From CADEEN01 sp963783785 (GTDB lineage Bacteria; Pseudomonadota; Gammaproteobacteria; Burkholderiales; Burkholderiaceae_C): DNA of 64,000 nt. Every line of letters begins with the position of its first letter. The first letter of the stretch is position 1. The position numbers and the translations under genes are program-made. The notes under the pieces were generated by a model. That model did no database searches. It was not told where the DNA came from and worked only from the letters and a program-made list of their open reading frames with translations. Shown one piece after another: positions 8,213 through 18,634 of this stretch. Location: positions 1-64,000 of the forward strand of contig CAWAOQ010000012.1 of assembly GCA_963783785.1 (NCBI GenBank), written 5' to 3'.

Positions 8213-9429
8213 TCAATCGAGCGCGATCTGGCCGAAACAGCCGAAACGGTCGTTGTCGTAGGCTGACGAGCCGAAACCCGAGGCCGAGCGCGATTCGCGG
8301 CTGGCGTTGCAGCCGAATGCCAGCGTACGGGTGGCCGCCCAGCGCGCGCCCAACGACACGGTCGTCGTGTCGTCGTTGCCGGTGGCGCCGGTGAAGCCGT
8401 CGACAAAGTCGCGCTTTGCGTAGCCGATGCCCCCGGTCAGCGTCACCTTGCCCGTCATCAGGTACTCGGCGCGCAGCGTGAGCGCATTGGTGACTTGGCT
8501 GAAGTCGCTGGCCGATCACCGTGGCGCCATTCGTTGTCCAGACGCAGGTAGCCTGTCTCCTGACCGGTGTCGCGAGACAGGGTGGTTCGCAGGTTCAACA
8601 GCCCGGTGGGCTGCCAAGCCCAGACCAGCGAACCGGTCACGCCCTCGAAGTCAGCGGCGGTCGCCAGTTTGTACTCGAGCTTGCCGAAGAAGAGGCGGGC
8701 ATTGACGGTGCTCGCGCCGGTGGGCACCCAGTCGGCCGCGATGTAGAAATCCTGCCGGTCGCTTTGGTCGGGCTCGGTCTGGCCTGGTGCGGGCCACTGG
8801 TAACGCGTGCGCTCGCCGCGGAAGCCGGCGCCCAGACTCAGGATGCCGCTCGTCCGGTAACTGACGCCGAGGCTGCCACTCTCCTGCTTGTACTCGGCGG
8901 GCTGCGTACTCGGGCGCAGTGAAGTCAACCAGCCGCGCACCGAGTCTGGCGTCGAAGCTCAGCGCAGTCACCACGCCCAGCCGCACGAGGGCACTCGAGG
9001 TCTTGGCTGCGCTCCAAGTTGGAGACCGACACTGGTACGACGCCGCCGACGATGAAGTCGGACTGCTGCTGGTTGGCGTTGAACGTGACGTTGCCCGAAA
9101 GGCGCTCGACGGTCGACCAGTCGAGGCCGGCACCGATCGCGTACTCGTTGTTGTCGCGCTCGCTGAAGTCGTTGTAGCGTATGACATTCAGCTACTGCAT
9201 TGGCATAGGCGCGCTGCCGCCCAAACGGCAGGTTCAGACCGCCTCTCAGCGTGGTCGTGGAGATGTTGTCGCTCCGCTCGGTGCCGGGCGGGAGCCGCAG
9301 CGGGTTCGACTCATGACTGAAGTCCTGCGTCAGGCCGACGTACCACGGCCGATCGCCGGACTGGGCGAATGCCGCGGTGCTGAGGACGAGGCCTGCGGCT
9401 GCAGCCAGAAGGTTCAAGCGGATGTGCAT
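8213..9429 (-). CDS. epsL: EpsL-like outer-membrane beta-barrel protein (frame broken)
   Basis: A signal peptide (MHIRLNLLAAAAGLVLSTAAFAQ) is followed by a segment on native substrate-like beta strands, DRPWYVGLTQDFSHESNPLR. Alternating strands of barrel type run to the very end, which closes with FGCFGQIALD, an aromatic-rich terminal strand. The pieces lie in three frames (changes near 9180-9230, 8935-8990 and 8460-8510), and the total of 1,217 bp is not a multiple of three. The size (about 400 residues) and the position directly downstream of epsB fit EpsL of the Methylobacillus-type exopolysaccharide (XrtB/EpsH) loci. Its likely role is as an outer-membrane component of polymer export. The frameshifts are probably sequence errors, as in galE. 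Confidence 0.7.
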
Positions 9430-9454
9430 GTCAGTCTCCTGGAAGCAAGTATGC

Positions 9455-10849
9455 TCAATAAGCGTTGCGGTCGAAGAAGATCACTCTCAAGGTACGCACG
9501 ATGATCTGCAGGTCAAGGCCGAGCGACCAATTGCGCAGATACTCCAGATCGTATTCCACTCGGGCCTTCATCTTGTCGATCGTCTCGGTTTCGCCACGAA
9601 GCCCGTTGACCTGAGCCCAGCCGGTGATGCCTGGCCTGACCTTGTGGCGCACCATGTAGGCCTTGATCAGCTCACGGTAGATCTCGTTGTGTGCCACCGC
9701 GTGCGGCCGGGGCCCGACGATGCTCATGCGGCCCTGCAGCACGTTGAAGAACTGCGGCAACTCGTCCAGCGAGGTGCGGCGCAGGAAGGCGCCGAACGGC
9801 GTGATGCGCGGGTCTCCCTTGGTCGCCTGATCGATGACGGGGCCGTTGTCCTGCGTGGTCATCGAGCGGAACTTGTAGACCGTGATCTCGCTGCCATCCA
9901 GGCCGTTGCGGCGCTGCCGGAAGATGACGGGACCTGGCGAACTGAGCTTGACGCCGATGGCGATCGCCAGCAGCAGTGGCGAGATCAGCACCAGAATGAT
10001 CGTCGCCATCACGATGTCGGAGAGGCGTTTGACCAGTTCATTGGTGCCGGTGAACGGTGTTTCGCAAATGCCCACCACCGGCACGCCATTCATGTCCTGC
10101 AGGCGGCCCTGGATGATGCTGATGCCGAAGACGTCGGGCACGAAGAAGATCGAAGCGGTGGTGCCCTGCAGGCTCTCGGTGAGTTCCAGGATGCGCGGCT
10201 GCGAGCCCAGCGGCAGTGTGATGTAGACCTCTTTGATGCCGTGCGTACGCACATAGGACGCCACGTCCCGCAGCGTGCCCAACATCCTGCCGGCGGTTTC
10301 GGCGTCCACGCGTTCATCGGTGCGGTCGTCAAACCAACCGATGAAATCGCGACCCTCCTCGAGATTCGCCTGCAGCGCGTGGGACACCTTGGCGCCCAGC
10401 GGTCCCGCACCGACAACCACCGCTGAATTGCGCAACTCGGGCCGCGCGGCGCGCCGGCGCAGGATGGTCCGGCCGATGGCCATGACGAGCCACTGCAGCA
10501 GCGGCGTCGAAATGGCCCAGGTGAGCAGTACCTCACGTTGGAAGAATTGCAGGCTTCTGGTCGCATAGCCGCACAACGCAAGGATCGCCAGCAGCGAAAC
10601 CCATGAGGCCATGATGTCGGTGCCGGCATTGAGCAGTTTGTCCTTGAAGCGGTTGCGGCCCGGAAACGTGAGGGCAAACACCAGAAGGCACAGCGCCAGG
10701 TCCGAGCGCTGAACAGGCTGGTCGAAACCCACCGTGGCCAGCAGGAAGACCAACACCGTGAGCGTCGGCTCCAGAAACGCCGCCACGAGCGACGTCACGG
10801 ATTGCGGCGCGCTGTAGAAGGTGCGTCTGTAGCTGCGGTCTTCGAACAT
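9455..10849 (-). CDS. epsB: Undecaprenyl-phosphate glucose phosphotransferase (EpsB/WcaJ family)
   Basis: 464 residues. Four to five N-terminal membrane segments (about 15-140) are followed by a CoA-binding-like Rossmann region starting AVVVGAGPLG. A further membrane helix (about 280-305) leads into the bacterial sugar transferase domain, with KLSSPGPVIFRQRRNG, YKFRSM, RRTSLDELPQ, GRMSIVGPRPH and RPGITGWAQVNGLRGE. It would transfer glucose-1-phosphate from UDP-glucose to undecaprenyl phosphate in the inner membrane, the first step of repeat-unit assembly. It heads the minus-strand operon epsB-epsL-galE-thioredoxin, with 25 bp to epsL. The short gap to the divergent ubiJ (148 bp) must hold both promoters. 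Confidence 0.9.
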   Translation of the reverse strand: MFEDRSYRRTFYSAPQSVTSLVAAFLEPTLTVLVFLLATVGFDQPVQRSDLALCLLVFALTFPGRNRFKDKLLNAGTDIMASWVSLLAILALCGYATRSLQFFQREVLLTWAISTPLLQWLVMAIGRTILRRRAARPELRNSAVVVGAGPLGAKVSHALQANLEEGRDFIGWFDDRTDERVDAETAGRMLGTLRDVASYVRTHGIKEVYITLPLGSQPRILELTESLQGTTASIFFVPDVFGISIIQGRLQDMNGVPVVGICETPFTGTNELVKRLSDIVMATIILVLISPLLLAIAIGVKLSSPGPVIFRQRRNGLDGSEITVYKFRSMTTQDNGPVIDQATKGDPRITPFGAFLRRTSLDELPQFFNVLQGRMSIVGPRPHAVAHNEIYRELIKAYMVRHKVRPGITGWAQVNGLRGETETIDKMKARVEYDLEYLRNWSLGLDLQIIVRTLRVIFFDRNAY

Positions 10850-10983
10850 CGAGGGCGGACTTGGGGCAGGTCGCTTTGCGGGGGTCGTTGCGGTTGCACA
10901 CCCACCTGCCTGGACTCACCCATTCTCGCTGATGGCGCAGGCCCCTTGATCCCGCGGCCGCGGGGTGCGCGGCGAGCCCTGCC

Positions 10984-10989
10984 TACAAT
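10984..10989 (+). promoter_or_regulatory. Possible -10 element TACAAT of a near-leaderless ubiJ transcript
   Basis: TACAAT ends 8 bases before the ubiJ ATG. If used as a sigma70 -10 element, transcription would start at or next to the start codon. No good -35 is visible. Confidence 0.4.
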
Positions 10990-10997
10990 TCGTGCAA

Positions 10998-11531
10998 ATG
11001 TTGCAATCCGTACGTGCCATTGTCGAACCCGCAGCCCTGCAGCGCCTGACGCTGCTGGTCAACCATGTGCTGTCGGCCGAACCGGTCGCTGTGGAACGCA
11101 TGTCCCCGCACGCCGGCAAGCGCTTGCACATCGAGCTGTCGGATTGGCCGTCACTGCTGCCGGCGCCGCCGGCGGTCGTGTTCGAGGTCACCCCAGCCGG
11201 CCTGTTCGAGTGGCCGGGTGACGCCGAGCGGGCCAACGGGGATATTGCCGACTTGCATCTGCGCGTGGACGCCGCCAATCCTGCGTTGCTGCTGGTCACG
11301 CTGGCTGCTGGCGAGCGGCCGGACGTCGAGGTGCGGGGTGAAGCACAGTTCGCTGCCGACGTGCAATGGCTGGCCGACAACCTGCGCTGGGACCTCGAGG
11401 CCGACCTGGCCCGGCTGCTCGGGCCGCTGCCCGCGCGCCAACTGGCACGGCTCGGCGCGGCACTGTCGGCGGGCCTGCGGCGGCGGGTATCGCCCGCTGC
11501 GGGGAGGTCGGAGGGGCCGACTGCGCAATGA
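10998..11531 (+). CDS. ubiJ: UbiJ, ubiquinone biosynthesis accessory factor
   Basis: 177 residues from the ATG at 10998, beginning MLQSVRAIVEPA. The N-terminal half has the SCP2 lipid-binding fold pattern. The C-terminal half carries ADVQWLADNLRWDLEADLARLLG, the conserved helical segment of UbiJ, and ends in a low-complexity tail. UbiJ organises the soluble ubiquinone-synthesis complex and binds the lipid intermediates. The gene overlaps ubiB by four bases (ATGA), the usual beta/gammaproteobacterial arrangement, which supports both calls. Confidence 0.85.
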   Translation: MLQSVRAIVEPAALQRLTLLVNHVLSAEPVAVERMSPHAGKRLHIELSDWPSLLPAPPAVVFEVTPAGLFEWPGDAERANGDIADLHLRVDAANPALLLVTLAAGERPDVEVRGEAQFAADVQWLADNLRWDLEADLARLLGPLPARQLARLGAALSAGLRRRVSPAAGRSEGPTAQ

Positions 11532-13081
11532 GCCAACTCGCGCGGCTGATCTTCATCGCCTTCACGCTGCTGCGCTTCGGGGTCGACGACATCGCGCTGT
11601 CGGGTCTGCGCCAGCGCTGGGTGCGGGCATTGGCGCGCATCGTGATGATCGGCCGCCGCTTCGACGAGCCGCGCGGCGTGCGTCTGCGCCGCGCGCTGGA
11701 GCGGTTGGGGCCGATCTTCGTCAAGTTCGGCCAGGTGCTGTCGACGCGGCGCGACCTGCTGCCACTGGACGTGGCTGACGAACTGGCCAAGCTGCAGGAC
11801 CGCGTGCCGCCGTTTCCCGGCGCCCAGTCGGTGGCAATGGTCGAGCAGGCATTCGGACGGCGCATTGACGAGGTCTTCGCCAGTTTCGACGCCGAGCCGG
11901 TGGCCAGCGCCTCGATCGCGCAGGTCCATTTCGCGACGTTGCGCGACGGCCGAGAGGTGGCCGTCAAGGTGCTGCGCCCAGGCATGCTGACGGCCATCGA
12001 ACGCGACCTGGCATTGCTGCACCGGCTGGCCGGCTGGGTCGAGCGCGTCAGCGTCGATGGCAAGCGGCTCAAGCCGCGCGAAGTGGTGGCCGAGTTCGAC
12101 ATGTACTTGCACGACGAGCTCGACCTGGTGCGCGAGGCCGCCAATGCCGCGCAGCTGCGCCGCAACATGGCTGGGCTGGGACTGGTCGAGGTGCCCGAGA
12201 TGGTGTGGGACCTGTGTACCCCCAGCGTGATGGTGATGCAGCGCATGCACGGCGTGCCGATCAGCCAGACAGACCGCCTGCGCGAAGCCGGCGTCGACCT
12301 GAAGAAGCTCGCCCGCGACGGCGTCACGATCTTCTTCACGCAGGTCTTTCGCGACGGCTTCTTCCATGCCGACATGCACCCGGGCAATATCCAGGTCAGC
12401 ATCCAACCGGCCACCTTCGGGCGCTACATCGCGCTCGATTTCGGCATCGTCGGCACGCTCACCGACAGCGACCGCGACTACCTGGCGCAGAACTTCATCG
12501 CTTTCTTCCGCCGCGACTACAAACGGGTGGCCGAATTGCACGTCGAGAGCGGCTGGGTGCCGCCGGCCACGCGCATCGATGCGCTGGAAAGCGCCATCCG
12601 TGCGGTCTGCGAGCCGCATTTCGACCGACCGCTGAAAGACATCTCGCTCGGCCAGGTGCTGATGCGGCTGTTCCAGGCGTCGCGCCGGTTCAACGTCGAG
12701 ATCCAGCCCCAGCTCGTATTGCTGCAGAAGACGTTGCTGAACATCGAGGGCCTGGGCCGCCAGCTCGACCCGGATCTGGATCTTTGGAGCACGGCCAAGC
12801 CGTTCCTGGAGCGCTGGATGAACGAGCAGGTCGGTTGGCAGGGCCTGCTCGAGCGCCTGAAGGACGAGGCACCGCGCTATGCGAAATTGCTGCCCGAGTT
12901 GCCTCGGCTGATGCATGCCGCGCTGCAGCCGCGCAGCGAATCGACGGTCATGCAGGCCATGCTCGAGGAGCAGCGCCGCACGCATCGGCTGATGCGGGCC
13001 ACGATGTGGGTCGGCATCGGATTCGTCGGCGGGCTGCTGGTTGCGCAACTCCTGTTGCGCTTCAGCGCCTGGTGGCGCTGA
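11528..13081 (+). CDS. ubiB: UbiB, ubiquinone biosynthesis atypical kinase/ATPase
   Basis: 517 residues of the ABC1/ADCK/UbiB family. The family-specific KxGQ motif reads KFGQVLSTR (Lys66). The nucleotide-binding region includes ASIAQVHFA and VAVKVLRPG, the catalytic-type segment is FHADMHPGN, and the metal-binding segment is LDFGIVG. Two C-terminal hydrophobic helices around 490-512 anchor it in the inner membrane. It supports ubiquinone synthesis, probably by ATP-driven release of lipid intermediates from the membrane. The start is set by the ATGA overlap with ubiJ. No neighbouring ubiE is visible, since the upstream DNA is the divergent eps operon. Confidence 0.93.
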   Translation: MSQLARLIFIAFTLLRFGVDDIALSGLRQRWVRALARIVMIGRRFDEPRGVRLRRALERLGPIFVKFGQVLSTRRDLLPLDVADELAKLQDRVPPFPGAQSVAMVEQAFGRRIDEVFASFDAEPVASASIAQVHFATLRDGREVAVKVLRPGMLTAIERDLALLHRLAGWVERVSVDGKRLKPREVVAEFDMYLHDELDLVREAANAAQLRRNMAGLGLVEVPEMVWDLCTPSVMVMQRMHGVPISQTDRLREAGVDLKKLARDGVTIFFTQVFRDGFFHADMHPGNIQVSIQPATFGRYIALDFGIVGTLTDSDRDYLAQNFIAFFRRDYKRVAELHVESGWVPPATRIDALESAIRAVCEPHFDRPLKDISLGQVLMRLFQASRRFNVEIQPQLVLLQKTLLNIEGLGRQLDPDLDLWSTAKPFLERWMNEQVGWQGLLERLKDEAPRYAKLLPELPRLMHAALQPRSESTVMQAMLEEQRRTHRLMRATMWVGIGFVGGLLVAQLLLRFSAWWR

Positions 13082-13117
13082 AGTCGATGTGTCCGTCTGC
13101 GCCCCGGATTCAGCGCG

Positions 13118-14245
13118 TCATCGGCCCGCCTTGAAGCTCGTGAAGGTGCGCGTCATCAGCCGGCGCGTGGCCTGGTCGGGGACGCCGGGAACGATCATCG
13201 ACTCGAGCGCGCTGGCATCGGGGAAGACGGCCTTGTCGTTGGCCAACTCGGGCTTGACGGCCTTGCGCGCTTCCTTGTTCGGGTTGGCATAGAAGACGGC
13301 GTTCGTCAGTGACGCGTGCACTTCCGGGCGCAGGATGTAGTTGATCCACTTGTGCGCATTCTCGGGATGCTTGGCGTCCTTTGGAATCGCCATCACGTCG
13401 AAGAAGAGCAGGCCGCCCGACTTCGGCAGCAGCACTTCGAGCGCCTGCGGGCGCTTGGCCTTGGCCGCACGGTCCTTTGCGATGTAGATGTCGCCCGACC
13501 AACCCACCACGGCACACAACTGGCCACGCGCCATCTGGTCGATGTAGTCCGAACCGGATCCGGAAAAGCGGGTCACGTACGGCCGCACGGCGTTGAGCAT
13601 GGCGCCTGCGGCCTGGTAGTCCGCCGCATCCTTGCTGTGCGGGTCCTTGCCGATGTACTTGAGCGCGATCGGGATCACTTCGGATGCCGTATCGAGGAAC
13701 GAGACGCCGCAGCCCTTGAGCTTGGAGGCGTACTCCGGCTTGAAGACCAGGTCCCAGGCGTTGTCGGGCATGGGCAGCGCACCGAGTGCCTTCTTGACCT
13801 TTTCGGCGTTGATGCCGACCGTCGTGTAGCCCCACAGCCAATTGACCAGGTAATCGTTGCCCGGATCGAGTTTGGCGAGCTGCGACTGGATCGCCGGGTC
13901 CAGGTTCTTCAGGTTCGGCAGCTTGCCCTTGTCGAGCTTCATCAGCAGGCCGCCGTCGATCTGCATCTTGGCGAAGTGCGAACCGGGCACAACGATGTCG
14001 TAACCGCTGCGGCCGGCGACCAGCTTGGCATGCAACACCTCGTTGCTGTCGAAGTTGTCGTAGCGGACCTTGATGCCGGTTTCCTTCTCGAAGTTCTTGA
14101 TCGTGTCCGGCGCGATGTAGTCGGCCCAGTTGTAGATGTTGACGACCTTCTCTTCCTCGGCCAGCGCGCTCGCGCCGAAAGCCAGCGCGGCGGCGCCGGC
14201 AAGGCAGAAGGACAAGGTCGAAAGACGGAATGCAGACGGCCCCAT
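13118..14245 (-). CDS. potF: Putrescine/spermidine ABC transporter substrate-binding protein
   Basis: 375 residues with a signal peptide (LSFCLAGAAALAFGASALA). The mature protein begins VVNIYNWADYIAPDTIKNFE, the hallmark of the PotD/PotF family; later SGYDIVVPGSHF, GYTTVGIN and SDYIDQMARGQ line the polyamine site. It is a periplasmic binding protein for putrescine-type polyamines. No permease or ATPase genes of the same system are adjacent, so it is an orphan here. A GGAGGTG ribosome-binding site lies 7 bases before the ATG, and a CATAAT -10-like element lies about 28 bases upstream of it. Confidence 0.88.
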   Translation of the reverse strand: MGPSAFRLSTLSFCLAGAAALAFGASALAEEEKVVNIYNWADYIAPDTIKNFEKETGIKVRYDNFDSNEVLHAKLVAGRSGYDIVVPGSHFAKMQIDGGLLMKLDKGKLPNLKNLDPAIQSQLAKLDPGNDYLVNWLWGYTTVGINAEKVKKALGALPMPDNAWDLVFKPEYASKLKGCGVSFLDTASEVIPIALKYIGKDPHSKDAADYQAAGAMLNAVRPYVTRFSGSGSDYIDQMARGQLCAVVGWSGDIYIAKDRAAKAKRPQALEVLLPKSGGLLFFDVMAIPKDAKHPENAHKWINYILRPEVHASLTNAVFYANPNKEARKAVKPELANDKAVFPDASALESMIVPGVPDQATRRLMTRTFTSFKAGR

Positions 14246-14251
14246 GACAAA

Positions 14252-14278
14252 GCACCTCCAGGTTGAGGACGGATTATG
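14252..14278 (-). promoter_or_regulatory. potF ribosome-binding site and -10-like element
   Basis: Reading the minus strand, CATAAT (14278-14273) is followed by a short leader and TGGAGGTG (14259-14252), placed correctly for the ATG at 14245. Confidence 0.45.
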
Positions 14279-14361
14279 GACAGCGAGCCGGCCCCGGGCG
14301 GATCCGTGTCGGCTGGGCCCCGGCCGCGGGCGGAATTATCGGATCAGCGGTGCCGCCTCCC

Positions 14362-14367
14362 TATAAT
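14362..14367 (+). promoter_or_regulatory. -10 element TATAAT upstream of fmdB-aspS genes
   Basis: A perfect TATAAT lies 40 bases before the fmdB start, in otherwise GC-rich DNA. The -35 region has no good TTGACA match. It is the likely promoter for fmdB and possibly DUF502. Confidence 0.5.
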
Positions 14368-14407
14368 CACAGGCTTTGCCGCGACCTAAAGCGGTCCGAC
14401 TGTTGCC

Positions 14408-14755
14408 ATGCCGATCTACGCTTATCGCTGCGCCACGTGCGGCCACACCAAGGACGTGCTGCAAAGGCTGTCCGATCCGCCGCTCGCCGAATGCCCGGCC
14501 TGCGGCGCGCCGCGGTTCGAAAAGCAGGTGACCGCAGCCGGCTTCCAGCTCAAGGGGTCGGGCTGGTATGCCACCGACTTCCGCAACCCCGCTGCCGCGC
14601 CGCCGGCCGACAAACCAGCCGCCGACGGCACCGGCAAAGGCGAAACCGCCAAGCCGGCGGTTGCGTCGGAAAGCCCAGCCAGCACCGCCGCGGCGCCCGC
14701 TGCTGCCGCACCGAGCCCCGCTGGGGCGCCGACCCCTGCTCCCGATGCCGGCTGA
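14408..14755 (+). CDS. FmdB-family zinc-ribbon protein
   Basis: 115 residues. The N-terminal 40 residues form the regulatory zinc ribbon MPIYAYRCATCGHTKDVLQ with a second pair CPACGAP, so four cysteines bind one zinc. The segment LKGSGWYATDF is also typical of the family. The last 50 residues are an Ala/Pro/Lys-rich disordered tail. The function of FmdB proteins in bacteria is not settled. Position just upstream of DUF502 and aspS is a recurrent Burkholderiales arrangement. Confidence 0.85.
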   Translation: MPIYAYRCATCGHTKDVLQRLSDPPLAECPACGAPRFEKQVTAAGFQLKGSGWYATDFRNPAAAPPADKPAADGTGKGETAKPAVASESPASTAAAPAAAAPSPAGAPTPAPDAG

Positions 14756-14770
14756 ACCAGGGTCCGCATC

Positions 14771-15415
14771 GTGAAGAAATACATCGTCGCCGGCCTGCTC
14801 GTCTGGCTCCCGTTGGCGGTCACGGTGTGGCTGCTGACCACCGTGCTCGGCATGATGGACGGCTTGTTCGGCTGGGTGCTCACCGCGACGCAGGCGGTGC
14901 TGCCGGCAGGCGCGCACGGCTTCCTCGAGATGCTGCGCCACGTGCCCGGCCTCGGGCTGGTGGTGGTGCTGCTCGCGCTGTTGCTGACCGGCATGTTCGC
15001 TGCCAACTTCGTCGGCCAGTGGTGGCTGCGCCAGGGCAGCCGGATGCTGCATCGCATCCCGATCGTCAAGTCGATCTACAGCTCGGTCAAGCAGGTCTCG
15101 GACACGCTGTTCTCCTCCAGTGGCAATGCCTTTCGTGAGGCGGTCCTCGTGCAGTACCCGCGCGCAGGCTGCTGGACCATCGCCTTCGTCACGGGCCGGC
15201 CCGGCGGCGAGGCGGCCGAACACCTGCTGGGTGACTACCTGAGCCTGTACGTGCCGACCACGCCGAACCCGACCTCGGGCTTCTTCCTGATGGTGTTGCG
15301 CAGCGACGTGATCGAGTTGCGCATGAGCGTGGACGAGGCGCTCAAGTACATCATCTCGATGGGTGTGGTGGCGCCACCGGCCGTGCCAATGCCCGTGGTC
15401 GCTGCGCGAAATTGA
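14771..15415 (+). CDS. DUF502 family inner-membrane protein
   Basis: 214 residues, starting with GTG at 14771. Two N-terminal transmembrane helices (about 5-30 and 55-85) are followed by the family signature RIPIVKSIYSSVKQVSDTL. The domain YPRAGCWTIAFVTG..PTTPNPTSGFF and a MSVDEALKYIISMGVV end complete it. This is the DUF502 family, conserved next to aspS in many betaproteobacteria; its molecular role is unknown. It is 15 bp after fmdB, so the two are probably co-transcribed. Confidence 0.85.
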   Translation: MKKYIVAGLLVWLPLAVTVWLLTTVLGMMDGLFGWVLTATQAVLPAGAHGFLEMLRHVPGLGLVVVLLALLLTGMFAANFVGQWWLRQGSRMLHRIPIVKSIYSSVKQVSDTLFSSSGNAFREAVLVQYPRAGCWTIAFVTGRPGGEAAEHLLGDYLSLYVPTTPNPTSGFFLMVLRSDVIELRMSVDEALKYIISMGVVAPPAVPMPVVAARN

Positions 15416-15418
15416 TGC

Positions 15419-15450
15419 GGCCGAACGCGCGGCGAGCGTTCGGCCCTTCT
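15419..15450 (+). terminator. Hairpin after DUF502
   Basis: A 10-bp perfect stem, GGCCGAACGC (15419-15428) paired with GCGTTCGGCC (15436-15445), is followed by CTTCT. The T-tract is poor, so it may be a weak intrinsic terminator or an attenuating hairpin before aspS. Confidence 0.5.
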
Positions 15451-15517
15451 GGCGCGCCAACCTGAACCTTTCCGTGCCGCTTTGCGGCGGCACCGCACAC
15501 CGAATCCGGAGCCATTC

Positions 15518-17305
<1,788 letters not shown>

Positions 17306-17329
17306 ACAGCGACGGCTTTGGGCAGAATC

Positions 17330-17358
17330 AGGGCGCGGGGTCACTCCGCGCCCTTTTT
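17330..17358 (+). terminator. Rho-independent terminator of aspS
   Basis: The stem AGGGCGCGG (17330-17338) pairs with CCGCGCCCT (17346-17354) around a 7-base loop and runs into TTTTT. It ends 8 bases before the nudB start, so nudB must be transcribed by read-through or from a very close start site. Confidence 0.8.
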
Positions 17359-17366
17359 CATTGGCG

Positions 17367-17834
17367 ATGCCGTTGCACAAGATCCCCGAATCGGTCCTGG
17401 TGGTGATCCACACCCCGGCGCTCGACGTGCTGCTGATCGAGCGCGCCGACAAACCGGGCTACTGGCAGAGCGTGACGGGTTCGAAGGATGAGCCCGACGA
17501 ACCGTTGGTCGAGACCTGCAGGCGTGAGGTGTTCGAGGAGACCGGCATCGAGATCGGCAGCCGCGCGATACCGCCCTCGGCGCTGCGCGACTGGCAATTG
17601 GCCAATGTCTACGACATCTACCCGGTCTGGCGTGATCGCTATGCGCCGGGCGTGACCCGCAACACCGAGCACGTCTTCGGCCTGACCGTGCCGGCCGGTA
17701 CGCCGGTGCTGCTGAACCCGCGGGAACACCTGCGATTCGTCTGGCTGCCGTGGCGCGAGGCGGCCGACCGCTGCTTCTCGCCGAGCAACGCCGAGGCGGT
17801 GCTGCAGTTGCCACGCTTTGTCCAGACGCCATGA
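17367..17834 (+). CDS. nudB: Dihydroneopterin triphosphate diphosphatase (Nudix)
   Basis: 155 residues with a Nudix box whose core reads EPLVETCRREVFEETGI, providing the metal-binding glutamates. The start MPLHKIPESVLVVIHT and the segment GYWQSVTGSKDE are typical of NudB, which removes pyrophosphate from dihydroneopterin triphosphate in folate synthesis. It overlaps the following phosphatase-family gene by four bases (ATGA), so the two are translationally coupled. The location after aspS is the usual one in proteobacteria. Confidence 0.88.
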   Translation: MPLHKIPESVLVVIHTPALDVLLIERADKPGYWQSVTGSKDEPDEPLVETCRREVFEETGIEIGSRAIPPSALRDWQLANVYDIYPVWRDRYAPGVTRNTEHVFGLTVPAGTPVLLNPREHLRFVWLPWREAADRCFSPSNAEAVLQLPRFVQTP

Positions 17835-18634
17835 AGACGCTGCAATCGAGCGTGCTGCCTCCGCACACCGGTTTGCACGACCGGCTGCGCGTGGCCACCT
17901 ACAACATCCACAAGGGCGTGCGCGGCGTCGGGCCGCGAAAGCGCCTGGAGATCCACAACCTCGGTCTGGGCGTCGAGGCGCTCGATGCCGACCTCGTGTT
18001 CCTGCAGGAAGTGCGGCTGCACCATGCGCGCGACGCGCGCCAGTTCGCGCGCACCTCGTTCGGCTGGCCGGATCAGGGCCAGGCCGAATTCCTGGCCCCC
18101 GAAGGCTACGACGTCGCCTATCGCACCAATGCCGTCACCCGCCACGGCGAACACGGCAATGCGCTGCTGTCGCGCTGGCCGATCGGCGACATCGGCCACC
18201 ACGACGTCAGCGACCATCGCTTCGAGCAGCGGGGCTTGTTGCATGTGCCGGTGCAATGGCACGGCCGCACGGTGCACGCGGTCGTCGCGCACCTGGGCCT
18301 GATGCACGCCAGCCGCGTGCGCCAGGTGCAGCGGCTGGCGGCATTCATCGCCGCCGAGGTGCCGGCCGATGCGCCGTTGATCGTTGCCGGCGACTTCAAC
18401 GACTGGGGTGAAAGACTCGACGCGCCGATGCGCGAGATCGGCCTCGCACGCGCGCTCGGCGATGGTCCGCGCTCGGTGCGGCGCTCGACCTTTCCGTCGC
18501 GCGTGCCGGTGTTCGCGCTCGACCGCATCTACACCCGCACGCTCGTCTGCCGCTCGACGTTCGTGCCCCGCGGCGAGACCTGGGCCCGCATGAGCGACCA
18601 CCTGCCGCTGGTGGCCGAGTTCGAGTGGCCATGA
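17831..18634 (+). CDS. Endonuclease/exonuclease/phosphatase family protein
   Basis: 267 residues of the DNase I-like EEP superfamily. The metal-binding Asn/Glu are in VATYNIHKG and LVFLQEV, the central segment is RHGEHGNALLSRWP, the active site contains VAGDFNDW, and the terminal His motif is MSDHLPLVAEFE. It overlaps nudB upstream and clsB downstream by four bases each. This EEP-clsB pair is recurrent in betaproteobacteria and suggests a phospholipid- or phosphodiester-related job. The substrate is unknown. Confidence 0.85.
   Translation: MKTLQSSVLPPHTGLHDRLRVATYNIHKGVRGVGPRKRLEIHNLGLGVEALDADLVFLQEVRLHHARDARQFARTSFGWPDQGQAEFLAPEGYDVAYRTNAVTRHGEHGNALLSRWPIGDIGHHDVSDHRFEQRGLLHVPVQWHGRTVHAVVAHLGLMHASRVRQVQRLAAFIAAEVPADAPLIVAGDFNDWGERLDAPMREIGLARALGDGPRSVRRSTFPSRVPVFALDRIYTRTLVCRSTFVPRGETWARMSDHLPLVAEFEWP

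Noticed and set aside
10916..13048. Long minus-strand frame opposite ubiJ-ubiB
   Set aside because: Antisense of well-supported ubiB; no family pattern in the translation.
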